DNA from: Nematostella vectensis
Lineage: Eukaryota; Cnidaria; Anthozoa; Actiniaria; Edwardsiidae
Assembly (NCBI RefSeq): GCF_932526225.1
Contig: NC_064039.1
Location: 17,104,639-17,168,638 of the forward strand
Reading direction: 5' to 3'
DNA: 64,000 nt
The translations under genes and the position numbers were made by a program. This document shows positions 46,701-57,808 of this stretch, piece by piece. Positions within the stretch are counted from its first letter, which is position 1, and each line of letters begins with the position of its first letter. A model generated the notes under the pieces. That model did not search any database, was not told the origin of the DNA, and saw only the letters and a program-made list of their open reading frames with translations.

Positions 46701-47080
46701 TCGAGTTCGTCTTGCGTCGAGCTCTCTAGTCCTGTAATTGTTGTGGCGCTGTCACCGAGCACCTGTAAGTAATAGCGATGCTAAATAAAGCGCTCGTGTA
46801 CACAGCCGCTCACGTGACTCAATTCGCTTTGCGTATTAATGTCTGAAACTCTTAGTAATAACATAAGCATACCCTTTCTTGAAATTTGAAGAGTTTAGTT
46901 TATTTTCTGCCATTCGCAGCACTCACGGCTGAATTACAGGCAGTACCAGGTATAATAAGAGATACACGATAAAAAAGGCAATCATTGTCAGTAGCGCATG
47001 GATTTTGGGGCCTACTTCCATTCCTTAGATTGTACATCGCCTGAATCTTTGTCTCCCATATTCTGGCGAATACTTACCTC
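43737..47080. other. Intergenic region downstream of PDCD4
   Basis: No gene recognised. It contains the CACGTG array (listed separately), a short G run near 46332-46343 and AT-rich sequence. Confidence 0.4.
44058..44412. repeat. 32-bp tandem array carrying CACGTG in most units
   Basis: About eleven copies of a unit built from GTGTTCACTGGTAATGTTCA and CGTGATTTTATC. Most units contain the palindrome CACGTG, the E-box bound by bHLH-type factors. Whether it is bound is unknown. It begins about 375 bp after the PDCD4 stop. Confidence 0.9.
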
Positions 47081-47232
47081 CTTGATGGCGGTCGAGTTAT
47101 CCGAAGGTGTCGCCTCGTACCACTCCACCATTTCTTCCATGTCCTCGTTTGACGCCGTTTCTTGTGGCTCATCCCAGCAACCGCTCTCAGCTTCCGTAGT
47201 GACAAGGTCTGTACGACTTAAGGTCCGCCTGA
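47081..47232 (-). CDS. Candidate single exon, acidic protein, unidentified
   Basis: On the minus strand an open frame reads RTLSRTDLVTTEAESG, then CWDEPQETASNEDMEEMVEW and YEATPSDNSTAIKE, ending exactly at a consensus donor (GAG followed by GTAAGT at 47082-47077). A CAG suitable as acceptor lies just before RTLSR at about 47233. Acidic, polar composition and perfect donor argue for a real internal exon, but no partner exons were recognised nearby and I do not know the family. Confidence 0.35.
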
Positions 47233-47550
47233 GACATCGCAAATGAGGCGGTGAGACTAAAAGTGCGGGGGGATGCGACAGCTTAGACAGTAAAGAGCCA
47301 CACATCTATTCCTTACGCGTACGTCACATTGGTTTGTTTAGTCAAAGAATTTATCAAATTACAAAAAATGCTTTCAGGTGAAAGCGTTGTCAACATCTGC
47401 AGCTTTTGTTACGTCATTATACATATTGCATCATCAATCGCAGGGTGCCACGTGACTCAAACTTGCATCACTCATTGAAGGTGGATATGAATATATGAAT
47501 AAGGCCAAAGGAAACAGTAGAGCAAGGCTAAGTTGAAACGCCGTACTATC

Positions 47551-48404
47551 CATGAGCCGTATTCAATGCAAATTATTATAACTTTGGCGGGCATTGTTGC
47601 TCTAATGAACGTTTTGGCGGGCTCTAATGTATGAAGCCCGCTGCTCTAAGCCAATGAGAGGGCGAAATTGCAGCGAGCCAATCAGAAGAAAGCAGGAATT
47701 CCCGAAATTCATTCAAACCGCTCGTCTCATCGCTTGCCGTGTTTGGTTGTGTTTTGACAACTACCAAAAACAAACAGGAAAACATGGCTGAACACGACTC
47801 ACAATCTTCTCAGCTCGATGAGTAGGAGCTTAAAAAAATGGAAGAAGATTCTGTTCCCCAAAATACTAAAAAACAAACATCCTGGGCGATGAAAAGGTGA
47901 TTTTCACAGTATCGGCTCCTCGGATCTTGGAGGCATTTTACGCCGTTTCTATGCAGAAGTCAAAACAAAAGACAAGAAGGACCTCTCGACGAGTGCCTTT
48001 TGCTTCAAGTGAAACCATTGACATGGAAAACAGTAATGATTGCAAACAAGGCAGTTTATCTAGGGCAGGCGGGGAAGTGAATGTAAGTTCTATATTTTGA
48101 AACAGTTGTTTCGTTTACAAAAAGAACCGTAAACACGTGTATATTTAGCAAGGTTTGTAAAGTGAATTGAAGCTGTATTTATTAAATATGATAACAACTT
48201 TCAATGAATAAATATCACGCGAGTCATCCGCGTTTTCCGATCTTATTTTTGTTTTTGCGCTTAATGCTCGCCAAAGTCGCTGCGCTCGGGCTAAAATGAG
48301 CTCGAGTCGGGCCCAAAACATATTTACGACCGCGAACATCAACTATATTGTTATATGAATCAAGTCGATTTTTTCATCTTCATTTACATTGAATACGGCT
48401 CATG
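47551..48404. mobile_element. TIR-bounded element carrying a recombinase-gene fragment
   Basis: Ends are 23-bp inverted repeats with one mismatch (left CATGAGCCGTATTCAATG, right CATTGAATACGGCTCATG). The interior contains the start of a gene related to the KIAA1958/DUF3504 family (listed separately). No target duplication is obvious. Size is 854 bp. Confidence 0.65.
47783..48100 (+). pseudogene. KIAA1958/DUF3504-like (Crypton-derived recombinase) N-terminal fragment
   Basis: From an ATG at about 47783 the frame reads MAEHDSQSSQLDE and a TAG, then ELKKMEEDSVPQNTKKQTSW. A shifted frame continues RFYAEVKTKDKKDLSTSA. This resembles the N-terminal helical region of cnidarian proteins related to KIAA1958, QRICH1 and ZMYM, which share a Crypton-derived tyrosine recombinase domain. 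The catalytic domain itself is absent. The stop, the missing middle segment and the frameshift mark it as dead. Confidence 0.5.
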
Positions 48405-49865
48405 AATAACACTACGTTTAAACTTAGCCAAAGAGGGAAGTTCTTATTATCCGAGTTTTTAATTCGAGTAATCAGCGCAAAATGGCTGAAGAAATCTAGC
48501 TCAATTTTTAGATTTTGAGTTAGCAAACTTCGAGCTAGTGGGGTTCTACTGTATCAAGAAAATTCTGTGATAATTTTCTTTTTACATTTCTATACCCAAT
48601 CGGACCCAGGCTCGCGCACTTACAGGGATTTACTTGCGCGTTGTGTTTAGATGGCACGCGCATTAGACTCATTATTACGTCGCGCGCGTAACCATGGCAA
48701 CACTACTTAGACTCAGAAACAACTTTCTCTTGAATGGTTACACAAAACGGTCCGTATCGTGAAATACCGTGACCGAGGTCTTGAAAATACTGACCGAGGA
48801 CCCTTAGCTGGGAAATAACATATTTATTCTTTTCCTCAATGAGATTTTCCAACTTTGTTTACCTTACTATGGCGAGGTTTCGCTTCTGACTTTCGTCGAT
48901 GTTCGTTTGAGTTTGTTCGATCATAATCATTCAATAAACTCCATTTTGTAGTTACACACAAAGCTTTTACTCCATCAGAAATACATAACCTCCAAAGAAG
49001 ACATTCTCTGAGTTTTGACCAACAATTTTGTAACATAATTTAGTCCAATAGATACGTCGTTCTCAACTAGAACTTCTCTTGACTGTGGAAACGTTAAGCT
49101 GGTTATTCAGATTAATTACTAGAGTGATTTGTCGTTTTTCTTCGTATTTAGAGACGATTTGCTGCCTTTTTTATCCCAAATAAACTTTCAGCAAACTTGA
49201 AATTGTCGCGCTCTTTGCAAAATCATTATGGCGGGAATTGTCAAAACACGGAGGGTTTTCTTGCCCCCGATACCCCACTAACCATGAGTAGCATAATGCC
49301 CGGTCCTATAACAGGGGTCATTCCAGTGTAACCGGGTACTGGCGCGCGCAAAAAAGCCCCGCCCCAGCTGCGAAGGGCTTTTTCGCATAACCGAAATCTT
49401 TAGCAGAAGCCTGAAAAGAGCTATCGTATGGGATCGTTCAGTGAAATCGACTGGCACGCACCGCCCAGCCCGCCGCGCTCCCCAGCCCGTTTTCCTACAT
49501 TTTTTGTCTCCCGATGCTCTCTCCATGGGTAATGCAATACCGGGTTATACAATATAAGGTCTTTCAGTGAAATCGGGTAGCGTGTGCAAAAGGCTCCGCA
49601 CCAGCCACTAAGGGTTTTCACATAATTGGAACCCGCAAAAGCAATAGCTTTAAACAAACCTGAAAGGGTGATCGTATGTGCCCGTTAGAGTGCAAGAACC
49701 AGGGGGGGCTCCGCAAAGCACCATGACAAAATCGGGATAACCTAAGGATATCAGAGAAACAGCACCCTCTTGATGTGTAACATTGGAACCCGACTATGAT
49801 TAGCAGGGCGTGAGGCACGCGCAATACAGTCAATTCTCACACACCATACGCCCATTTAGACCCAT
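48405..49865. other. Non-coding stretch with transposon-like ends
   Basis: At about 48440-48553 the sequence ends CTAGTGGGGTTCTACTGTA, which resembles the ends of pogo/Tigger-type elements. No matching opposite end was located. The part after 49290 contains a diverged repeat (listed separately). No gene recognised. Confidence 0.35.
49300..49700. repeat. Diverged repeat upstream of the polymerase/helicase block
   Basis: A segment at about 49320-49395 (CAGTGTAACCGGGTACTGGC, AAAAGCCCCGCCCCAGC, GAAGGGCTTTTTCGCATAA) recurs in altered form at about 49564-49640 (CAGTGAAATCGGGTAGCGTG, AAAGGCTCCGCACCAGCC, TAAGGGTTTTCACATAA). It sits directly before the frame-broken replication module and may belong to it. 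Confidence 0.5.
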
Positions 49866-52800
49866 TTGTGGGTTGGTATATGCGAGCAGGCTATGAGAGG
49901 CCAAAACCAGTGTCAGTGGCTCACGATTGGGAGCTTAGCTCATTGCGGAAAAAGTTGCATCTATGAGCGTTGCAAGATACATCGCGCTATGTTGAGGAAG
50001 GGCGCAATCGAACCTCATCCCTGTGGAGAGTGTGGAGTGGGGACCCAGTCCGAGGCTCGGCTTTGCGAGGCCTGTGGTAATAACCCTGTATAACACAAGC
50101 TTGTTTACAAAGAACAGCGGGCTCGAAGGACATTCCCCTTTGTCCTAGCAGAGCTGAGAGGTCGCCTCAGGCAGTAGCATCCCCATCCCCGTTCTTAGGT
50201 ACGTCGAGACCATAGCTCCAATATCAGAAGGAGGGACGCTCAGAACACAAAATGGGCGGGTCCTTGGTGAGAAGGGGTGACAAGATTACGGTAGGCGTTC
50301 TAGAGGGCATAGACACTGGCATATGGGAGAAAGGCAGGGAGTACTTGGTGTACGTACGTTACGAACTTCGTCCTTTGCCAGAGCAGAACGGCGAGCCCGG
50401 GCCCATGTTCGAGCCTGCGGAAGACAAAGAGATGGTCAACTGTGTTGTAACCTACGTGGCTGACTACCTGAGGAATCGGTGCACAGCGCGTTCTTTAGGG
50501 ATGACAAAGAAACGAGCTAAGGCACTGGAAACCTTCGACGAGCGACTACGGGATGCACAAAGGAAGATCTCTTTCGCCTGGAGAGAAAGCTGGAGATCAA
50601 GCTAGTGGATGTCGATGCCCTTGGTAACACTCTCTGGGATCCCGGGAAATACAAGAGAGGATACACACAAATCCACATCCCATGTCACAACAATCACGCA
50701 TGGACCGAGCACCCGACGGACCCGCCTGTCATCACAAGCGTGCATGGGCTCAATCCCGAGGCCGAAACAGAGTTGCAAGCACTTTATGAGGACAGGTCAC
50801 TCAGTAGCGCAGCCATGAAAACACGCGACGCAAAAATACGTGAAGCACTCATTTGCTTCATAAAAAGGACGATCCCAAGGAGCACCCGCATATGGCTCTG
50901 TGGTCACGTGATAGTCACGCACGAAGGCAAACTGTACCGACCAAGACGGGACAACGTGGCTATCGACCGTTTACAGACGAGACGGGACATGATCCTCAAT
51001 GGCTCCCTGATGATCACCCAGCCTACCAAGAGTACATCGAAGCTACGCACTCGATGGGCGGCGCAATAGGGTATTACCAAGCCTACATCCCTCAAACATC
51101 GAGATGTCTGGCAGCATGCGTAAGTCGATTTGAAAGTGTGGAGCAGCAAAGAGTGTTACGGCAAGCAAACTCACTCGCATATCGACATGCGTGCAGCCGA
51201 TCTCGGGTGCGAGGATAGCGTATTTGGCGGATCGTCAGACGCCATCGATCTCGTGCGAGAGTATGTATTCCCTACGGACTTGTATCGTCGCGCCAACGTC
51301 GAGGAAAGGCCTCTAAGGGAAGTCCTTCGGTTGACGGGCTCTATCCAGCTCACTAAATGGGAGTTCTCAGAAGATTGTCATCCTTACACATCAGGCCGTA
51401 TAGGACAGCACTTGGAGCAAAATGATGGTTGGCTCACTACTCCGGAACTCAAAGACCTGCCTGGTTCTGGTGATCTCATCAATGCCACTGCACGGGAGCT
51501 TCTGTTCAGCGTTGGGAAAAAGGACTGCATCAGATTTCCGCCGTCAGACAACGAAAGCAAAGACCCTCTGTATCCCCAGGGCCGCGACCTCGCGGTGGGT
51601 TTCGTGGGCAAATGTGCCCGCCACGCAGATAAATCTTCTATCGTGGAACGCGACCGAGAAGAGGCGGCGTATCTGACAAACCTGTTAGCAGGCGCCGACC
51701 ATCTCTTTAACTTTGAGCACGCGGACAGGGCACACTTGATCCAATACAGGGACGGGAAACGACGTTCCCAGTGGTATCACATTCGCGCCTTCATGCTAGC
51801 TTACACTAACATTGCTCTACGTAGGATGCTGCGAAGGTTCCCGCGAGATGATGTGCTCAGAGTTTGCACAGCTGCCATATATACCAAAGTGGTGCCCGAT
51901 GAAGTGCAACGACGTCTGGTAGAGAAGAGCCCAAGATATGGCGAGTGGCGTCACAAACAGCCCGGGTACGAATGGCGTCCGGAAGCCGCTTGGCAGCCCA
52001 AGCTTAGAGGTAGCTTGCACAATGAGCAGAGCAATGCGCCACCCTTGCCAGCAGACCTTAAAGCTGCTTCATCAGCGAGACTCCATCTGACTGGTCAGGG
52101 CGGTTCGGCAAAAAACGGAGTGGGCCGTGAAATTGTTCGAAGGGCGAACCATCGCCGTGCTCACCCCGGAAAATGACCTTGCGGATGATCATCGCAACAA
52201 TCCCGGCCTCCAGAACTGCGGGAAGCCCGTGAACGCGCAGACTATCACCACTATCTCCGCATTCCCGCCGACAAGCCAATAGAGGACTGGGACCCAGTAT
52301 CCCTAGGTAACAAACTGAGCAATCTCGCAGAGGTTGTCATTATCGACGAATGCTGCAAAATCCAAACCAAAGTCCTGCGCAACATCCTGGAGTATCTGGC
52401 TACCCGTCCGTGTGAAGTATGTAGCGGCGACTATGGCCAGGTGCCTCCCTTGGGCGACAAAGAGGGTCCCCATACTATTCTCGAGGAATGGGCTGACGCT
52501 AAAAACGTGCTCTGTTTTGACACCGACTACCGATGCGTATGCGAAACGTGCGGGCTCCCCTACACCTTGTGCCATAGCAACCCAGACACTCCGTGCAACT
52601 CCACGCCTCGCTCTCGACTTCACGACATAAAGGGCCAGACTGACGGTTGTCAACTCGAGGTCTTCAGAGAGGAGTGGGTCGGCATGCGGTTTGAAACCGC
52701 TGTGAGCCAAACAAGGCCGGATGACATGTGGGTCTGCTCGACCAATAAAATGGGTGCTCAGGTCGAGGAGCGACTGCTTGGCCACCACAAGACAAGCTAC

Positions 52801-53467
52801 CCGACATCCCCGGCTAATATACGATTCGACCCGGAATCGAGTATTGCGCACCGATACCGCACGCAAGGGCGGCCCATGCCTGTCCCTGGTAAGCATGGAA
52901 AAACGGCGAATGCATACAAGGGAACCGTAGTCCAGGTACCTTTAGACGCCGTGCTGCAAGGCCTTCCACTCGAGTGGAAATACGGGGGCTGGGGTACGAT
53001 CCATCGCGTGCAGGGAAAGACCGTTCAGCAACCTCGCCGTCTCTTTATCATAGACCACAGCCTCGAAGGCTGGATTACGAATGCTGTATACACCGGCATA
53101 TCCCGCGTGCGGCACGCCGACCAGATAGTCCGCGTAATCCCCCCCGATAACGCACCCGGTGCCTTGGTTCCCACAGAACTGCAGGCTACGCCCAGTGAAG
53201 AAATCATTATAGCGCGAATCAAGCGTTACGCGATACAGGATCGCCAAAAGGATCGCCCTAAATACACAGGCTTCCATCACATGCTGATGTATGATTGCTG
53301 CCGCCGAAAAGAAGTGCACCGTGTGTGCGACAAAGCTGCTGTTACAGAGTTACACCAAATGTCACCCTCAGAGCTTAAGCATCGATCGCCTTGACGACGG
53401 TCAGGGGCACTACAAGTGGAACGTCCGACTTACGTGCCTCAGCTGCAATAATAGACACAAACGTTGA
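49866..53467 (+). pseudogene. Frame-broken Cys-rich / DNA polymerase B-like / SF1 helicase / HNH gene block
   Basis: One long decayed coding region, read in segments of different frames: 49866-50093, 50252-50605, 50605-51069, 50853-51218, 51130-52110, then about 52112-52200, about 52217-53360 and 53372-53467. The first segment has a Cys cluster (CIYERCKIHRAML, PCGECGVGTQSEARLCEACG). The middle resembles the palm region of family B DNA polymerases only loosely (YHIRAFMLAYTNIALRRML, VLRVCTAAIY, where an acidic catalytic motif would be expected). The next part is an SF1 (Pif1/RecD-like) helicase: a Walker A-like GQGGSAK, motif II VVIIDECCKI, motif III GDYGQVPPLGD, motif V GGWGTIHRVQGKT and motif VI VYTGISRVRHADQ. 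The end is an HNH-type nuclease tail (SLSIDRLDDGQGHYKWN, LTCLSCNN). At least seven frame changes make it non-functional. GC content looks higher than in the flanks. It is probably a virus-like or self-replicating mobile element copy. The polymerase call is the weakest part. Confidence 0.6.
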
Positions 53468-54022
53468 GGCTCACGTGTGCCCACTGATAAGTGCACGTTA
53501 TAGCATGCTGCTCGCTTTCCCGCTTCCTGACTCGTAAGGCTTTATCGCCTCCTCTGACGCCCCCTTTTGTTTGGGTTATTATCGGGGATCACATTTTTTG
53601 TGTGCGCCGCTTTTGAGCGCAAGGGAGGTAGCGAGTTACAATGATTCCAAAGTTTCCACCCCACGACAGGCACGCCAAGCAATATTCCGAACAGGGACTT
53701 TTTTCGCTGAACGACTGCGAGTCCGTGTTTGATTCTGAGGCTGTTGGTTGGAGCTCGTATTTTAGCAGATCATTCTCTGCTAGTGTCTCTACTGTTTTGT
53801 GTATATTGTCCAGGGTCGATTCTAGGCTATGAGACATCAAAGATATCTGGTCCTCCAGCGCTTCGAGTTTTTGCATCAGAGAGTGACCATCCTCATTTTC
53901 TTGGGCATCTCTCCACAATCTGTCTTACCATCCCTCACGAGTTCACCCCGTGCCTGGTACAATGATACCCGATCCTATTACTCATTACATATTACATAAT
54001 TGGTGATCATAAACTAATAACT
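53468..54022. other. Gap between the helicase block and the BEL/Pao remnant
   Basis: Contains a minus-strand frame (53589-53918) with a coiled-coil-like stretch (SLMQKLEALEDQISLMSHSL) that I cannot assign. Its length and composition are protein-like but no domain or splice context supports it. The region may include what is left of a long terminal repeat of the neighbouring element. Confidence 0.3.
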
Positions 54023-56290
54023 TTAACAACTTCCGGTACACAGAAACGGAACTTCCGGAACACACTCCCCCCCTTGACTCTTAGGAGTCAAGCAAACCCC
54101 GATCGCGATTCTATTCTGCGCGTGCAATGCTGCGGCTCGAGTGGACCTGGCTCTGGTATGCACGCTCCTGTCCGCGCACGCGCTGCGATTCACTGTCGAG
54201 TCCGCGCAACTAACTTCTATGGGGTAGAGTCTCTGGACTGGTCTGTCCAGGCGAGATGGCTTGCCCTTCTTGACAAGTCTAACTTGCGCTCCTCTCACTA
54301 CGTCATCTCTGCCCTTGATCAACTTCTCTACTACCGCCATCTTCCACTGACTCCTCTTACTGCCGTCGTCGTGCACTGTCACTACATCTCCTACTTGAAC
54401 TGCCTCCCTATGACGCCCGGTGACACGACTACTAGGATAGAACTCCCTAAGGCTAGCTAGATACTCCTTACTCCATCTCTTACAAAAATGGGAGAGTTTA
54501 GCACTTACATACCTAAACCGACTGTTGTGGTCTGGATTCGCTACATCGTCTGGCTCTACTACCTCGTCTGGAAAGCTATTTAGTCGTCTGTCATACATTA
54601 GATGGGCTGGTGTAAGCTCCATCTCTCCGACCTCATCGTACACATATGTAAGCGGCCTGTCGTTTAGTGTGCTCTCGACCTCCACCAAAACTGTAATTAG
54701 CTCATCATAGGTCAATCGTGCCTCGCCCAAGGTCTTCCTCAAACACCGCTTGACGCTTCCTACCATTCTCTCGTAAAACCCACCCCACCATGGAGCCTTC
54801 TCTAGGTTGAATTGCCGAGATACTCTGTTGACCTCTAAATATGCTTGTACCTCCGGGTGGTCATATAGCTCCCTCAGGGCCTTTGCTGCGGCTTTGAACG
54901 TTTTCGCATTGTCTGACACTATCAGCGTTGGAGCTCCCTTCCTGGCTGCAAACCTTCTAAGGCATCTCCTGAAAGTACAAGCCTCTAAATCTACCACTAA
55001 ATCGAGATATAATGCTCGTGTCACGCAACACGAGAAAAGTGCCACATACGCCTTCTGCATCATACCTGTACTACTCTTGTAATAGAGAGGACCTGCAAAG
55101 TCTACTCTTACTTTGGAGAATGGCTCTGCCTGCGTGACTCTTAAAGCCTGGTAAATCCGCCACGGGAGGCGGCGCGTATGCCCTGCCTTCTAGCTTCTTA
55201 CACGTGACACACCTATGCACTATCTTCTGTACAACTGGTCTACCTTTCGGAACCCAGAACCTTGTCCGCAACTGCGCTAAGGTGCCGCTAACACCACTGT
55301 GGTGTAACTTACTATGGCAGTCTAGTATAACCAGCTCTGTCAGCCTGTGATCTCTCGGTAATATTATGGGCATTCTAGCGTCTGTCGCAAGCTCGGAATT
55401 ACCCAGTCTCCCTCTTCACCTAAGTATGCCTGCCTCTTCTACTAAATCTAGCTGCTTGGTCAGCTGATTAAACGTCGCTTGTTGCGTCAAGTCTACTTGC
55501 GCTGACTTTATCCACTCTAGCTCTGCGTTCGTCATCTCCTCTCTAGATAACCTGCCTGTCATCCTGTCTTCTACTTTCTCTGCCCTAACATTGTGCATTA
55601 ATCTCCGAACATACGCTGTTACCTTGAACAACTTGATACAATTACTGAAATTGTTAGGGTTGATTACACTAGATATGTCACTCTTCGGTACTCTGGTGTT
55701 GACTACCATACTTACAGTGCCCTTCTCCTCTTCCGCCCCAGCTGGCGTTCTCTCGATCTGTAATGCTGGCCATCCCTGTTCGGGACCAGTCAGCCAGTGT
55801 GGGCCATTCCACCACGGTACCACGTGACCCAATGTCGGCCGGGTTCTGCTCTCCCGAGCAATGCCTCCACTCACCGTTCCTAGTCAGCTGCAAAATTTCA
55901 TCTACTTTGTGCTTAACGAACTGTTTCCACTCACCTTTGTTCGCCAACCAGTATAACACTGTTTTGCTATCTGACCAGTACACCTCCCTTTCTACTTCAA
56001 TGAGTGTGCCTAGTGCTTCTTTAACATGGCTGACTAGACGGGCAAGGATTAACGTGGCCATTAGCTCTAACCTGGGTATTGTCATCTCTTTAAGGGGGGC
56101 CACTCTACTCTAGTCTTGCTGCAAAGCTACAGTTACTGGGCTTACTATTCCTAGGGGATCGAACATACCTGCAAGAACACTTAGCACATTTCGCTTCGTC
56201 GCTGGCGACTGTTGCGCCTTCTCATACAGTTGGCCAAATGTGAGTCCTATAGTGTCACTACTGCTATTCCAGGGTAGGCCTAACACCTTT
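54023..56290 (-). pseudogene. BEL/Pao LTR retrotransposon pol remnant (RT end, RNase H, integrase)
   Basis: Read on the minus strand from 56290 downwards. First is the end of the reverse transcriptase/linker (VLSVLAGMFDPLGIVSPVT, then a stop). RNase H follows in 56103-55678 (MTIPRLELMATLILARL, VYWSDSKTVLYWL, RHCSGEQNPADIGSRG), then the integrase zinc-binding domain in 55373-55071 (CHSKLHHSGVSGTL and CVTCKK). The integrase core runs to 54023 with a complete DDE triad: VDFAGP, VSDNAKTF and GGFYERMVG. The usual C-terminal domain follows (TVHDDGSKRSQWKMAVVEKL). Frames change between RNase H and the zinc domain and again before the integrase core, and the 5' two thirds (gag, protease, most of RT) are missing. 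No LTR pair was recognised. Confidence 0.88.
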
Positions 56291-57079
56291 AAGATTCAAG
56301 AGCTCTAAAATATTTTTCTATCACTTCTCTATGAAAATCTCTATTGACATTTTCTTTGTCTGTTTTTGTTTGGTAAAAATTAATTTGTTTTTGTTTTCTG
56401 TGTCTTTTATACCAAGCTGTTTTATGAGATAATATATAGATTTAGGCACTGCCTAAAAGCGGAGCCTGCGTGGATGCACTTTTTTAGCAATACTTGTAGC
56501 AAATTTAAGGATATAGGGGATGCAAACTAGCTTTGGAGTAGTTATTTATATTTAATATCCATTTCCAAGTAAATCCTGGTGTCTTGGGTACATTACTAAT
56601 TTCTGCCATAACCCCCACCCCCTGGGGTTTGACTCCTAAAAAAAGAAGATGGGGTGTAGATAATCATCTTTTAGGGTATAAACTTCACCCAACTACTATC
56701 CCTCAGGGGGGTGTTTAATGGTTATTCTGATACTGCTATCCTGAACGTTCATGTATCAAATTAATGAATTTTTGTATTTAATAACAACTGATATATTTAC
56801 CTCCCTCCACTCCCTCAGGAAGACTACCCAGGATTATGATGGGTGAATGAATTGAATTGAATACTTTTATTAACAAATGGGTGCCTTTTAGAGAATGCTT
56901 GTTTTTATTATCATTGCACAAATGCACCATTATTTGACATGAAAAAGTCAAAGCTGAGATCCAGCAGTATGGGATTGCTTTTAGTAGGAAAATGGTGTAT
57001 ACACGTAAGTAGGAAAAATGCATGATGTTAAAAAAGGTGTTTTTCTGAATTATTAAGAAATCATTGTTTTAAATTAAAA

Positions 57080-57410
57080 GCATTTATTTAGGCTGGTGTC
57101 ATTATCACATATAATTTGGTTGTGAAAAATTGTGCAAGCCATAATAAAAATAATATTGTATTGACACAGGAAATTAAAATGGTTCATTCAAAATTATTCA
57201 TTTCTAAAGTTAGGCTTGTGTCCTATCCTTTATAATTTGGTTATGAAAAATTGTGCACACCACAATATAAATATTGCAATGACATAAAAAAATAAAATGG
57301 TTCATTCAAAAAGTATTCATGTATAAAATTATGCTTGTGTCTTATCATTGATAATTTGGCAATGAAAAATCATGCACAACCTAATAAAATATTGTATTGT
57401 CATGAGAACC
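57080..57410. repeat. AT-rich repeat of about 120 bp, three copies
   Basis: Diverged tandem units each containing TATAATTTGGTTATGAAAAA or a close variant, then TTGTGCA, AATAAAATGGTTCATTCAAA and GGCTTGTGTC. Confidence 0.8.
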
Positions 57411-57474
57411 TATTGGTTATTTAGATCAAGAATAATAAAATATAACGGGTTAGGATATTTTTAAAATATAAATT

Positions 57475-57665
57475 ATACACCTATTTCAAACAAGGTATTG
57501 CATTGGAGGATCAATGTGTGGTAACACTGATTGGTTCATTCAAAAGACACACAAAAAGAAACATGGGTAAGCTTTGCTCTATGCATATTTGCTGGCTCAT
57601 TTGATATCTTTGAAGCACTGCAGTTTGTGACATTGGTATTGTAACCTCATTTGAAATAGGTGTAT
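57475..57665. mobile_element. Possible short MITE with 15-bp inverted ends
   Basis: ATACACCTATTTCAA (57475-57489) and its perfect reverse complement TTGAAATAGGTGTAT (57651-57665) bound about 190 bp without coding content. Target duplication is uncertain. Confidence 0.5.
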
Positions 57666-57710
57666 TATATAAAATAATAAATGTTAAAACATGTATTAAT
57701 AAAGAGACAA

Positions 57711-57808
57711 CAGTTTGTCTACCACGTAACAATTAATTTCCATATTTAGAGGAGGCACCAAAAGCACTCCCCTAAATATGGAAATCAATATATGTGGAAG
57801 ACAAACTG
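57711..57808. repeat. Hairpin-forming inverted repeat, arms of about 42 bp
   Basis: The left arm 57711-57754 (starts CAGTTTGTCTACCACG) and right arm 57767-57808 (ends GTGGAAGACAAACTG) are near-perfect reverse complements separated by 12 bp. Mismatches are scattered. It could be a foldback element or a small-RNA hairpin. Confidence 0.8.

Noticed and set aside
53589-53918. Minus-strand 109-codon frame with a coiled-coil-like segment
   Set aside because: Protein-like in part, but no ATG in frame near its start, no family recognised and it lies between two decayed mobile elements. Kept only as a note within the gap feature.
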